Source: Chitinophagales bacterium (GTDB lineage Bacteria; Bacteroidota; Bacteroidia; Chitinophagales; UBA8649). Taken from it: DNA of 64,000 nt. The notes beneath the pieces are model-generated. The model had not been told where the DNA came from, made no database searches, and saw only the letters and a list, made by a program, of their open reading frames with translations. The stretch covers positions 124,001 to 188,000 of the forward strand of contig JACJYS010000002.1 of NCBI GenBank assembly GCA_020635995.1, in the 5' to 3' direction. Made by a program: the position numbers and the translations under genes. Below are positions 51,861 through 60,888 of this stretch, in pieces. Position 1 is the first letter of the stretch. Each line of letters begins with the position of its first letter.

Positions 51861-52003
51861 ATCTACCTTTTTGTTAAGGTAGATATTTCACTTCGCCTGC
51901 TTGCCGCAGGCAGGTTTAATATGACGAAACTGTACGGTACTCGTGGCACGACTTGGAGTCGTGCCACGAGTAAACGAGTAAAAACTTACCCTGAAAGGGT
52001 AAG
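51861..52003. repeat. Cluster of palindromes (REP-like) between convergent genes
   Basis: Four palindromes in 143 bp: ATCTACCTT/AAGGTAGAT (51861-51884, probably a terminator for the BASS gene), CCTGC/GCAGG (51896-51910), a perfect 14-bp stem ACTCGTGGCACGAC/GTCGTGCCACGAGT with a 5-nt loop (51939-51971), and CTTACCCT/AGGGTAAG (51985-52003). The GC-rich 14-bp hairpin looks like a REP element of the sort moved by RAYT transposases; none is encoded here. Confidence 0.65.
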
Positions 52004-52038
52004 AAATAGTTTAGACTATCTTGCATTAACAATTGATA

Positions 52039-53031
52039 TTACTTTTTAAAAACTATTGGTTTGTCCCAATTTAGATAAAACATTGGGTGAAAAATAACTT
52101 GCCCTTTTGTGTTTACTTCCATTGCCGGCATAGGAACTTTAAGTATATTTAAAACCGTTAGCAGTGTTTTCCAACCTTGCTTTTTGGCTGGTAGCTGCTC
52201 AAAATCCAAATCTAAAGACAAAAAGAATCTCCTGTATTGAGGAATATCGTATCGGGTAATAATATTGCCGTCTTTATCTTCCCATTTATTTTCAAAACCG
52301 CCAAACATATCGCCTCCCATATAACCTACCGATATAGCTAACCACTTAGCTCGCGGATGCGGATTTTTCATAAATGTACTTGGCGTTACCGATACCCAAA
52401 TAGCTAAGCTATTATAGTCTTTAATTAATCTTTCTATGCTTCCACTTCCATATAAATCTGTGGCACGCTGGTCTAATTGAGCATCGGCATAAGTTACTTT
52501 ATGAAAAGAATATTTAGTGCGTATTCTTTGCTCTTGCCAAAGCAAATTTTGCGTAAGTGCTAAGCCACTTCCTAAGGCATTAAACCCAATATCGCTCCAC
52601 GAAGCACCCCATTTATCGGAAAAACCATCAAAAATTTCTATAGAAGACTGAAACGTAAAACCTGCCAAAGCCCCGTATATAGATGCTTTAGTATTATTAA
52701 CGCCACTCCAACGTAGCATTTTAGTCATAAAAACAGTTTCAAAATAAGCGGTGTGCATGTGCCCAAGTTTATCTACTTGCTTCCATTCTTTAGCATCATT
52801 AAAAAAGTGAAATTTACTACGTGGAGCATCGCTATACCATATATAGTTTAAGCCCGTCATAGTACCGGCATAAGCCAAAGTTAAACCCGTAGATAACCCA
52901 ATTATTCTCGCTTTATTTAAAGAATCGGCAGGCTGAAAAAACTTTAATTTTTGTTGATTTTGAGCCAATAGTGATGCGGCACAACAAAGTGCTAACATCA
53001 ATATTATTATTTTTTTACTCTTAATTTCCAA
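52039..53031 (-). CDS. DUF2279 protein
   Basis: A 330-residue exported DUF2279 (YfiM-like) protein. After a signal peptide (IIILMLALCCAASLLAQ) come DKLGHMHTAYFETVFMTKML and IEIFDGFSDKWGASWSDIGF, with conserved His, Glu and Asp residues typical of the family, probably in the outer membrane or periplasm. Function is unknown. It lies 10 bp downstream of the phosphohexomutase gene. Confidence 0.82.
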   Translation of the reverse strand: MEIKSKKIIILMLALCCAASLLAQNQQKLKFFQPADSLNKARIIGLSTGLTLAYAGTMTGLNYIWYSDAPRSKFHFFNDAKEWKQVDKLGHMHTAYFETVFMTKMLRWSGVNNTKASIYGALAGFTFQSSIEIFDGFSDKWGASWSDIGFNALGSGLALTQNLLWQEQRIRTKYSFHKVTYADAQLDQRATDLYGSGSIERLIKDYNSLAIWVSVTPSTFMKNPHPRAKWLAISVGYMGGDMFGGFENKWEDKDGNIITRYDIPQYRRFFLSLDLDFEQLPAKKQGWKTLLTVLNILKVPMPAMEVNTKGQVIFHPMFYLNWDKPIVFKK

Positions 53032-53041
53032 GCTAAATTTT

Positions 53042-54445
53042 CTATGAAAGTAATACTTTTTTAGTTTCTGAAAGTATTTCTTCTACCATTTCTGGCGTTT
53101 CTGCCTCGGCATATACTCTTAATACCGGTTCAGTGCCCGATGGACGTATCATTACATTTCTATCATTTCCTAAATGATATTTAAAGCCGTCTATATCTTC
53201 CACTTCTTCAATATTGAACTTTCCAAAAGCAGTATATTTTTTGTTTTTGCAATTTTGTATTATCTCCTGCTTTTTTTCTTCTGCTAAATGCAAATCATTT
53301 CTGTTGTACGAAAATTCGCCCACCACTTCATACACTTCATTAATCAATTCTTCTAAAGATTTTCCCGATTTAGCCATGTGTTCTAAAATAACTAAACCGT
53401 CCCATATTCCATCTCTTTCTGGAATATGTCCTTTTACAGCTATACCACCACTTTCTTCTCCACCTACCAGCACATCTTCTTTTACCATTATTTCGGCTAT
53501 GTGTTTAAACCCAATAGGCGTTACCTGCACATCTATACCATAAGCCTTGCACATTTTCTTTATTTTAGGCGATACCGAAAAAGCAATAACAACTTTTCCT
53601 GTCATTTTTTTATACTTGTGCAAAATATGAATAAGCAATAAAATAATATGATGTGCATCTATAAAATGACCTTCTTTGTTGTACAAACCAATTCTATCGG
53701 CATCTCCGTCATTAGCCAAGCCAATATCTAAAGTATTATCATTAGCAATAAGTGCCGAAAATTCTAACAAATTTTTATGTATTGGCTCGGGAGCTTGCCC
53801 TTTAAAACTTGGATTATAATCGCAGTGCAATGTTTTAGCATTGGGCAATAAGCGTGGCAAAATACGCTGACCAGCACCGTACATAGCATCGTAAGCCAAG
53901 GTAAATTTTGAGTTTCTAATTACGTCCATTTCAAAGTTTGCTACAACATGATTGTAATACATATCTTCAAAATTATGTATTTCCAACATACCGTTTTTTT
54001 CAAGTTCTGTAAAACAAAATTCCTCCCGAGTTACGACATTATTAGGTATTTTATCTTCTACTTCCTGTATTTCTTTAGGAATTGTTGGCCCGCCAAAAGT
54101 TGATTTCAATTTATATCCATTATAGCTGGGCGGATTATGGCTTGCCGTTAAAATAACACCGGCCGTAGCGTTTAGCTTGTGGGTAGCCAAAGAAATCATA
54201 GGTGTAGAAACAAAGTTTTTATCAAAATGAACTTTCACATTGTTTTTAGCCATAATATCAATAACTGCTTCGGCAAACATATACCCACCAAAACGGCAAT
54301 CGTAGCCTAAAACTAATGAAGGCTTTTGAGATTTTGATTTAAGCCACTCTGCTGTAGCTTGAGCCACTCTACAAACATTTTCTACGGTATATGTATCGGC
54401 TATTATAGCTCTCCAGCCATCTGTTCCAAATTTTATTTTTAGCAT
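53042..54445 (-). CDS. Phosphoglucomutase/phosphomannomutase family protein
   Basis: A 467-residue alpha-D-phosphohexomutase. Active serine in TASHNPPSYNGYK, metal loop DGDADRIG, sugar loop GEESGG and phosphate loop RPSGTEPVLR are all present, in order. Length and the short spacing fit the bacterial/archaeal PMM/PGM subgroup. It interconverts hexose 1- and 6-phosphates for envelope sugar synthesis; exact substrate is not determined. Confidence 0.93.
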   Translation of the reverse strand: MLKIKFGTDGWRAIIADTYTVENVCRVAQATAEWLKSKSQKPSLVLGYDCRFGGYMFAEAVIDIMAKNNVKVHFDKNFVSTPMISLATHKLNATAGVILTASHNPPSYNGYKLKSTFGGPTIPKEIQEVEDKIPNNVVTREEFCFTELEKNGMLEIHNFEDMYYNHVVANFEMDVIRNSKFTLAYDAMYGAGQRILPRLLPNAKTLHCDYNPSFKGQAPEPIHKNLLEFSALIANDNTLDIGLANDGDADRIGLYNKEGHFIDAHHIILLLIHILHKYKKMTGKVVIAFSVSPKIKKMCKAYGIDVQVTPIGFKHIAEIMVKEDVLVGGEESGGIAVKGHIPERDGIWDGLVILEHMAKSGKSLEELINEVYEVVGEFSYNRNDLHLAEEKKQEIIQNCKNKKYTAFGKFNIEEVEDIDGFKYHLGNDRNVMIRPSGTEPVLRVYAEAETPEMVEEILSETKKVLLS

Positions 54446-54657
54446 CTTCCTTTCTATTTTTTTTGCAAATTTACTATTGTTAAGTTTATTCTAAAAATAA
54501 TAACTATAGATAGCTTGGTTTATTCCTTTCTCAGTGATATGCGAATACATGTAATAACTATAACAATCCAAATTATTGAAGATTGTACAAATTATAACAG
54601 GTATAACTTTATTGGAATAGATTTTGTATATTTAATATTGAATCAAAAACAAAAAAC

Positions 54658-54909
54658 ATGATGAATTTTATTTTATGGGCGTTATTTGGCTTGGTAGCCG
54701 GAATTATTGCCCGATTTTTAATGCCGGGAAAAGACCCTATGGGTTGGATTATGACTATACTTTTAGGTGTAGCAGGTTCATTTGTGGGTGGCTTTATCGG
54801 ACAAGTTATACCTTTTTTAAAAAGTACTCCTGGCTCTAATTTTTTTATGGCAATAATAGGAGCTATTTTAATTCTTATAGTTTACCGTTTTGTAAGTAAA
54901 AAAATGTAA
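54658..54909 (+). CDS. GlsB/YeaQ/YmgE family membrane protein
   Basis: An 83-residue protein with three hydrophobic helices. Family motif: GLVAGIIARFLMPGKDP, then LGVAGSFVGGFIG and a C-terminal helix. Members are often called stress-response membrane proteins, but function is unproven. The preceding 212 bp show nothing distinctive. A strong terminator follows 24 bp after the stop. Confidence 0.9.
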   Translation: MMNFILWALFGLVAGIIARFLMPGKDPMGWIMTILLGVAGSFVGGFIGQVIPFLKSTPGSNFFMAIIGAILILIVYRFVSKKM

Positions 54910-54932
54910 AAAAATACATCAACTTATTTTGT

Positions 54933-54960
54933 AAACGCTCACTTTTTAGTGAGCGTTTTT
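54933..54960 (+). terminator. Intrinsic terminator
   Basis: AAACGCTCACT (54933-54943) and AGTGAGCGTTT (54948-54958) form a perfect 11-bp stem with a TTTT loop, followed by T residues. It ends the GlsB gene and precedes recG. Confidence 0.9.
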
Positions 54961-54986
54961 GTTTTTAATAGCTACTCTTTTTTCCC

Positions 54987-54994
54987 TATTTTTG
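54987..54994 (+). promoter_or_regulatory. -7 box for recG
   Basis: TATTTTTG, exact consensus, ending 8 nt before the ATG at 55003. The in-frame extension to 54949 would cross this box and the terminator and is rejected. Confidence 0.55.
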
Positions 54995-55002
54995 TAACAC
55001 CA

Positions 55003-57096
55003 ATGCAATCTAAACTGCAAAATAGTATAGAATATCTTAAAGGCGTGGGACCTAAGCGAGCCGAACTGTTGCAAAAAGAATTAAACATTTTTACTTGGGA
55101 AGATTTGTTGCATCACTATCCGTTTCGTTATGTAGATAAATCTAAATTTTATGAAATTTCTGCTATAAACAATGACACACAGTACATTCAAATAAGCGGA
55201 AAACTTACAGAACTTTATACCAAAGGTGGCGGTAAAAAAATAAGATTGCACGGCACTTTTGAAGACAACACCGGCACAATAGACTTAGTGTGGTTTAGCA
55301 AGATAGATTGGATACAAAAATCATTAAAAGTAGGAGCAGAATATGTGGTGTATGGCAAACCCAAAAAATATGGCAGAAGCTACAATATTTCTCACCCCGA
55401 AATAAAAACAAGTGGCGAAATACAGCAACAAACTAATGTTTTAGATCCTATTTATAACACCACAGAAAAACTCAAAAAATTTAGTTTAGACAGTAAGGGT
55501 ATTCAAAAAATAATGAAGAATTTAGTAGAGCAACTTACCCCTGCCGATATTACAGAAACACTGCCTTTTAGCGTTATAGATGCGTACAAATTAATTAGTA
55601 GATTTCAGGCACATAAAAACATTCATTTTCCTAAAGATGAGAATGTTTTAGGTAAGGCTGAGTTTAGAATTAAGCTGGAAGAACTGCTTTATATTCAATT
55701 GCGAATGTTAAAGAAAAAAATTCATAACAACATACAAAGCAAAGGTTATGTTTTTGAAACTGTAGGCGAAAATTTTAATACTTTTTACGAAAAATATCTC
55801 CCTTTTCAGCTTACCAAAGCCCAGCAACGTGTGCTTAAAGAAATAAGAAAAGATACTTTAAATGGCAAACAAATGAACCGTTTATTGCAGGGTGATGTGG
55901 GTAGCGGAAAAACCATAGTATCGCTCTTGTGTATGCTTATAGCTATAGATAATAATTTTCAGGCATGTATGATGGCTCCTACAGAAATATTGGCACAGCA
56001 ACATTACGATGGCATAAAAGAGCTACTGCAAGATATGCATATAAATGTAGCTTTGCTTACGGGTTCTGTTACCGGCAAAACAAGAGAGCAACTGCTTACG
56101 GCACTGCAATATGGCGAAATTCATATTTTAATAGGCACGCATGCCGTATTAGAAGACCCTGTGGTGTTTAAAAATTTAGGCTTGGCTATAGTAGATGAGC
56201 AACATCGTTTTGGCGTGGCTCAGCGTGCAAAACTTTGGAAAAAAAACACCCTACATCCCCATAATTTGGTAATGACCGCCACGCCCATTCCACGTACTTT
56301 AGCTATGACGGTTTATGGCGATTTAGATGTATCTGTTATAGATGAATTGCCTCCGGGAAGAAAGCCTATTAAAACCTTGCACAAATACGAAACACATAGG
56401 GTAGATATTATGAATTTTGTAGAGCAGGAAATTAAAAAAGGTCGGCAGATTTACATTGTTTTTCCTCTTATTGAAGAATCTGAAGCTTTAGATTATAACC
56501 ATTTAGAATACGGCTATGAAAGTTTGCGACAGCAGTATCCGCAGTATGCTATTAGTATGGTGCACGGCAGAATGAAACCTGCTGATAAAGATTTTGAAAT
56601 GCAGCGTTTTGTAGAAGGAAAAACGCAAATAATGGTGGCAACAACCGTAATAGAAGTGGGCGTAAATGTGCCTAATGCCAGCGTAATGATAATAGAAAGT
56701 GCAGAGCGTTTTGGTTTAAGTCAGTTGCATCAACTTAGAGGGCGTGTAGGGCGTGGAGCCGACCAATCGTATTGTATTTTGCTTACAGGATTTAAGCTAA
56801 GCCAAGAAAGTAGAAAAAGAATGCAAATAATGACAGAGACCAACGATGGTTTTAGAATAGCCGAAGAAGATTTGAAACTAAGAGGCCCGGGAGATTTAGA
56901 AGGAACGCAACAAAGTGGCATAGTAGATTTAAGGCTGGCAAGTATTACAAAAGATAGTAAAATTTTAGGTTTAGCAAGAGAAATTGCTTTGCATATATTA
57001 AATGATGATCCGTTTTTAGATAAGCATGAAAACAACTCGTTAAAAGAGCAACTTCAGAAAGTTTATAAAAACAGAAAATGGGGAAAAATAGCATAA
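55003..57096 (+). CDS. recG: ATP-dependent DNA helicase RecG
   Basis: RecG reverses stalled replication forks and migrates branched DNA. The 697-residue protein has the wedge/OB domain (LKGVGPKRAELLQKEL at the start, then DLVWFSKIDWIQKSL), and helicase motifs QGDVGSGKT (I), MMAPTEILAQQHY (Ia), DEQHRFGVAQR (II, DEQH), TATPIPRTLAM (III), TTVIEVGVNVPNA (V) and QLRGRVGRG (VI). The C-terminal FRIAEEDLKLRGPGD is the TRG wedge signature. Normal length. Confidence 0.97.
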   Translation: MQSKLQNSIEYLKGVGPKRAELLQKELNIFTWEDLLHHYPFRYVDKSKFYEISAINNDTQYIQISGKLTELYTKGGGKKIRLHGTFEDNTGTIDLVWFSKIDWIQKSLKVGAEYVVYGKPKKYGRSYNISHPEIKTSGEIQQQTNVLDPIYNTTEKLKKFSLDSKGIQKIMKNLVEQLTPADITETLPFSVIDAYKLISRFQAHKNIHFPKDENVLGKAEFRIKLEELLYIQLRMLKKKIHNNIQSKGYVFETVGENFNTFYEKYLPFQLTKAQQRVLKEIRKDTLNGKQMNRLLQGDVGSGKTIVSLLCMLIAIDNNFQACMMAPTEILAQQHYDGIKELLQDMHINVALLTGSVTGKTREQLLTALQYGEIHILIGTHAVLEDPVVFKNLGLAIVDEQHRFGVAQRAKLWKKNTLHPHNLVMTATPIPRTLAMTVYGDLDVSVIDELPPGRKPIKTLHKYETHRVDIMNFVEQEIKKGRQIYIVFPLIEESEALDYNHLEYGYESLRQQYPQYAISMVHGRMKPADKDFEMQRFVEGKTQIMVATTVIEVGVNVPNASVMIIESAERFGLSQLHQLRGRVGRGADQSYCILLTGFKLSQESRKRMQIMTETNDGFRIAEEDLKLRGPGDLEGTQQSGIVDLRLASITKDSKILGLAREIALHILNDDPFLDKHENNSLKEQLQKVYKNRKWGKIA

Positions 57097-57106
57097 AAAC
57101 ACAATA

Positions 57107-58306
57107 ATGAAAATAGGAATAATTAAAGAAACCAAAACACCACCGGATAGCAGAGTGTGTTTGCCACCAAAGCATTGCAAACAAATATTAAATAGCTATA
57201 GCAATATTGAAATTGTAGTGCAAGCATCGGAAAGTAGATGTTTTACTAATGAAGAATACAAGCAGGCAGGCATTTCTTTGCAAGAAGATTTATCGGATTG
57301 CGATATTTTACTTGGCGTAAAAGAAGTAAAAATTCCTACATTAATAGCCGATAAAACCTATTTTTTCTTTTCGCATACTATTAAAAAACAACCGTATAAT
57401 AAAGATTTGTTAAGAAATGTTTTGGCTAAAAAAATTCAGCTGGTAGATTATGAAACGCTTACCAATGCTGAAGGAAAACGCGTAATAGCTTTTGGGCGTT
57501 GGGCGGGCATAGTGGGGGCACATAATGGCATATTAACTTGGGGAAAACGCACTAAAAAATTTAATTTAAAACCCATGAATCAATGTTTTGATTTTAATGA
57601 AGCTAAATCTTATTATGCCGATTTGAATTTAGATGGATTAAAAATTGTGTTAACAGGAACAGGCAGAGTTTCTCACGGAGCAGCGGAAGTATTAGATGAA
57701 ATGAACATAAAAAAACTAAATGCTGAAGATTTTTTAAATTATAAAGGAAATGAAGCCGTTTACACCATGCTACCAACAGAATTAATGTTTGCAAAAGATG
57801 CAGACGGAACTTTTGATAATGATTTTTATAAAAATCCCACCAATTATCATGCTACGATGCGGCCGTATTTACAAAAAGGAAATTTACTTATTAATGGAAT
57901 TTATTGGGACAATAAAGCACCGGCATTATTTACTTTAGATGAAATGAAAAACCCAAATTTTGGTATAAAAGTTATAGCCGATATTACTTGCGATATTGCT
58001 CCCGTGGCTTCCATTCCTTCTACAATAAAAGCAAGCACTATAGCCAATCCTATTTTTGGTTTTGATGTAACGACACACCAAGAAACCGAACCTCACAAAG
58101 AAGATGTAGTAGATATGATGACCGTAGATAATTTGCCAAACGAACTACCAAGAGATGCCAGTGAAGACTTTGGCAATCAATTTATTGAGCACGTTTTACC
58201 GGAATTATTTAACAATAAAACGGATATGATTTACCGAGCAAGCATTACTACAAAGAAAGGCACACTAAATAAACCTTATTTGTATTTAGAGGATTATGTA
58301 GCTTAG
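57107..58306 (+). CDS. Alanine dehydrogenase/saccharopine dehydrogenase-like oxidoreductase
   Basis: A 399-residue NAD(P)-binding protein of the alanine dehydrogenase/pyridine nucleotide transhydrogenase superfamily. The N-terminal IGIIKETKTPPDSRVCLPPK and the KTYFFFSHTIKKQPYN loop are typical. The central nucleotide-binding fold shows LTGTGRVSHGAAEVL; the loop with VIADITCDIAPVASIPST resembles LYS1-type saccharopine dehydrogenases (lysine-forming). Pathway is uncertain. It starts 10 bp after recG. Confidence 0.82.
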   Translation: MKIGIIKETKTPPDSRVCLPPKHCKQILNSYSNIEIVVQASESRCFTNEEYKQAGISLQEDLSDCDILLGVKEVKIPTLIADKTYFFFSHTIKKQPYNKDLLRNVLAKKIQLVDYETLTNAEGKRVIAFGRWAGIVGAHNGILTWGKRTKKFNLKPMNQCFDFNEAKSYYADLNLDGLKIVLTGTGRVSHGAAEVLDEMNIKKLNAEDFLNYKGNEAVYTMLPTELMFAKDADGTFDNDFYKNPTNYHATMRPYLQKGNLLINGIYWDNKAPALFTLDEMKNPNFGIKVIADITCDIAPVASIPSTIKASTIANPIFGFDVTTHQETEPHKEDVVDMMTVDNLPNELPRDASEDFGNQFIEHVLPELFNNKTDMIYRASITTKKGTLNKPYLYLEDYVA

Positions 58307-58314
58307 TATTATTA

Positions 58315-59070
58315 TTAGTTTAAATATTGCGTAACGTCATTGTGGCAATCTTGCCCAAAAACAAATTCATTTACAGAACCACTCATAGTGCCACCTTGCG
58401 TAGCATACATAACACACGAAGCATTGGAGCAGTGTTTTCCCGTATTGCTCAAATGATTGCTTACCATAGTTATCCCTGCATCTACCAGTCCAATGGCATG
58501 CCCTATCTCGTGCGTTAATATTTTTTGTTCTATATGCTTTCTTTCGGTAGCATTAGTTATGTTGTTGATGGCTGGCTTAAACATTGCTACTGTATTTGAT
58601 CCCATATGTAATCCAATTACTTGATTAGGTACTTGCCCCCCTGTGTAATCATAATAACCATTAACAAATATCACATACAAAGTATTTTGGCTTGCAGTGC
58701 TTGTAGTTGGTTTATATTGTTTGGCTAAATTTATTAACTCACTTTTATTAAAACTTTGTTTGTTTTGAGCAGGTAAAACTTCCATTTCACTTAAACTCTT
58801 GTCAATAATTACACTGATAGGTCTATTTCTATCGGCAAATAACTGAGTTAAATTGTTTTGTGTAAACTCAAAATTATCACCATTATAAAATCCCGAATTA
58901 GTAAACGGCTCAAAACCATCTTCATAAGCTACATCTATTCTTAGCGAAGTACTTTCTGAATAAAAATAATCTAAAGTTTCATAATCTGTAGTTGGCTCGT
59001 TGGTGTCATCACCTTTACTACATGAAACAAGTGTAATAACCGGGAGAATAATTAAAAGTAATTTCTTCAT
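58315..59070 (-). CDS. Zinc metalloprotease lipoprotein (metzincin-like)
   Basis: A 251-residue lipoprotein: signal peptide with lipobox TLVSC, then a catalytic region with HEIGHAIGL, an HExxHxxGxx zinc-binding motif near residue 184, and CVMYATQ, a candidate Met-turn. The region before it is a beta/alpha domain with NTLYVIFVNGYYDYTG. This fits a small membrane-anchored metzincin; substrate is unknown. A 156-bp gap with nothing recognisable lies upstream. Confidence 0.82.
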   Translation of the reverse strand: MKKLLLIILPVITLVSCSKGDDTNEPTTDYETLDYFYSESTSLRIDVAYEDGFEPFTNSGFYNGDNFEFTQNNLTQLFADRNRPISVIIDKSLSEMEVLPAQNKQSFNKSELINLAKQYKPTTSTASQNTLYVIFVNGYYDYTGGQVPNQVIGLHMGSNTVAMFKPAINNITNATERKHIEQKILTHEIGHAIGLVDAGITMVSNHLSNTGKHCSNASCVMYATQGGTMSGSVNEFVFGQDCHNDVTQYLN

Positions 59071-59226
59071 AATTCAATAATTTTTTAAACTGATAAATAC
59101 CGTTGTTTACAACAAACATACTGTAATTGACTCAAAATACGAACAATAAAAATGCCATTTTTTAGCTGTCTTTTTATATAAATTTAAGATTTATACCTAT
59201 TTTTATCAAAGTCAACGCCAAAACTT

Positions 59227-59511
59227 ATGAAGAATACACTAAACGCTAACATTCTTTGGGCATTTGTTATGCTAACATTTTTATTGCTTTGCCTTGGCAG
59301 TTTGCTTAAACTAATGCATTGGAGTTTTTACAAACCTCTTCTTTTTAGTGGCATATTGCTGTATTTTCTCACTACGCTACTATTAATTATAGACATAGTT
59401 AGTCATAAAGTTTACAATTCATTTTTTTGGATAATAAGTATGCTTATTTTTCCATCTGTAACATCTGTTATTTATCTAATTAGAAGAAAAAACATTACCT
59501 CAGCAAACTAA
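59227..59511 (+). CDS. Small membrane protein of unknown function
   Basis: A 94-residue protein with three hydrophobic segments (ILWAFVMLTFLLLCLGSLL, FSGILLYFLTTLLLIIDIV and FFWIISMLIFPSVTSVIYL) and a charged C-terminal tail. The LLKLMHWSFYKPLL segment resembles the GldL-type helix pair, but the match is too short to assign. It lies upstream of the hydrolase gene on the same strand. Confidence 0.55.
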   Translation: MKNTLNANILWAFVMLTFLLLCLGSLLKLMHWSFYKPLLFSGILLYFLTTLLLIIDIVSHKVYNSFFWIISMLIFPSVTSVIYLIRRKNITSAN

Positions 59512-59539
59512 GAAATTAGGCTCATTAATTCTAAGATAG

Positions 59540-59547
59540 TATTTTTG
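59540..59547 (+). promoter_or_regulatory. -7 box for the alpha/beta hydrolase gene
   Basis: TATTTTTG followed by CATT and then the ATG at 59552, the same arrangement as at 15057-15071. The mRNA is predicted to be leaderless. Confidence 0.55.
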
Positions 59548-59551
59548 CATT

Positions 59552-60319
59552 ATGCAATTAAACTTTAAAACCTACGGAGAAGGAGTTCCTTTAGTTATTT
59601 TACACGGACTTTTAGGTTCTTTAGATAACTGGAATACCTTAGCCAAAAAATTTGCTGAAAATCATTTTCAAGTTTTTATTATTGACCAAAGAAACCACGG
59701 TCATTCTCCCCATACTGATGAATTTAGCTACGAAATAATGGCTGATGATTTATTGGAGTTTTGCCGACAACAACAGTTAGAAAAAATAAACTTAATAGGG
59801 CACAGCATGGGCGGTAAAACAGCTATGCTTTTTGCACACCGGCACCCCGAAATGATAGATAAACTTATTATAGCAGATATAGCTCCCGTAAAATACAAAC
59901 CCGGACATAATGCTATTTTTGAAGCATTGTTAAATGCCAATATTGCTACAGCAGGCACAAGAGATGAGGTAGAACAACAACTGGCTAAAACCATAAAAGA
60001 GTACAGCGTTAGGCAGTTTTTAATGAAGGGGCTAACAAGAGGAGAAAACAATGAGTTTGAATGGCGATTTAATATTCCTTCGCTGGTAAAAAACTACCCT
60101 TTAATATTAGATACTTTCAGATTAAAGCTTCCTTATTTTAGTAGTGTTTTGTTTATACGTGGCAGTAAATCTGACTATATAAATAAGAAAAGCATACAAG
60201 CCATAGAAGAATATTTTCCTAATTATGAGCTGGCAACTATAGAAGGAGCAGGGCACTGGCTACATGCCGAAAAACCTAAAGAATTTTTACAAATTTGTTT
60301 AAGATTTTTAGAAGGGTAG
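59552..60319 (+). CDS. Alpha/beta hydrolase (YbfF-like)
   Basis: A 255-residue alpha/beta hydrolase. LHGLLGSLDNWNTLAKKFAE precedes DQRNHGHSPH, the nucleophile elbow GHSMGGKTAM and the catalytic His in GAGHWLHAEKP. It is close to the YbfF/PHA-depolymerase-like esterases acting on acyl-CoA or short-chain esters. Substrate unknown. Confidence 0.9.
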   Translation: MQLNFKTYGEGVPLVILHGLLGSLDNWNTLAKKFAENHFQVFIIDQRNHGHSPHTDEFSYEIMADDLLEFCRQQQLEKINLIGHSMGGKTAMLFAHRHPEMIDKLIIADIAPVKYKPGHNAIFEALLNANIATAGTRDEVEQQLAKTIKEYSVRQFLMKGLTRGENNEFEWRFNIPSLVKNYPLILDTFRLKLPYFSSVLFIRGSKSDYINKKSIQAIEEYFPNYELATIEGAGHWLHAEKPKEFLQICLRFLEG

Positions 60320-60354
60320 GTAAAAGTATAACACTATTCCCTCAAATTTATATT

Positions 60355-60888
60355 TTATTCAGTCTGTTTTTCAAGTATGTATTCGTTTATTGTTTTTCCG
60401 TTTAGTTCATTTTCATAAATAGTATCGCCAGCCTCTATTCCATTTCCGGCAGGTATAACTACTTCTCTATAAACAGTATCTACTTCTATAAAATTTTGCT
60501 CAAAAGATTTTACTTTATTAATAATTGTCTTTTTCTGTGGCAATACACTTTCATCTACAATAAAAAAAGAGATTATTCCTCCCAATAAAATAATAAGTGA
60601 GAACAACCCAAAAAAACTGCCAAAATTAAATCCGCCATTTCCTTTTTTACTCGGCTTATAACTGTTAAATTGTTGCTCGGCAGATAATTTATTATACACA
60701 TCATTAAGCTCTAAGCTTAAATTATTTTTAGCATATTTATTTATACCTTTCATCATTTGTTTTTGCTCAATAAAGGCATTTTTAAAAACAGTATCTTCCT
60801 TTAATCGTTTTTCAAAAAGTTGCTTCTGCTCTGCTGATAAATCATCATCAAAGTATTGTATTATTAATATGTAATCTTGCTCATTCAT
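60355..60888 (-). CDS. Putative anti-sigma factor, single-pass membrane protein
   Basis: A 177-residue protein with a cytoplasmic N-terminal helical part (LIIQYFDDDLSAEQKQLFEK), one transmembrane helix near residues 91-113 (FFGLFSLIILLGGIISFFI) and a short periplasmic tail. It overlaps the end of the ECF sigma gene by 8 bp, the classic sigma/anti-sigma arrangement, which is the main basis for the call. No zinc anti-sigma motif (HxxxCxxC) was seen. Confidence 0.72.
   Translation of the reverse strand: MNEQDYILIIQYFDDDLSAEQKQLFEKRLKEDTVFKNAFIEQKQMMKGINKYAKNNLSLELNDVYNKLSAEQQFNSYKPSKKGNGGFNFGSFFGLFSLIILLGGIISFFIVDESVLPQKKTIINKVKSFEQNFIEVDTVYREVVIPAGNGIEAGDTIYENELNGKTINEYILEKQTE

Noticed and set aside
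54949..55002. Upstream start for recG
   Set aside because: The extension overlaps a terminator and a -7 promoter box and would add residues not typical of RecG.
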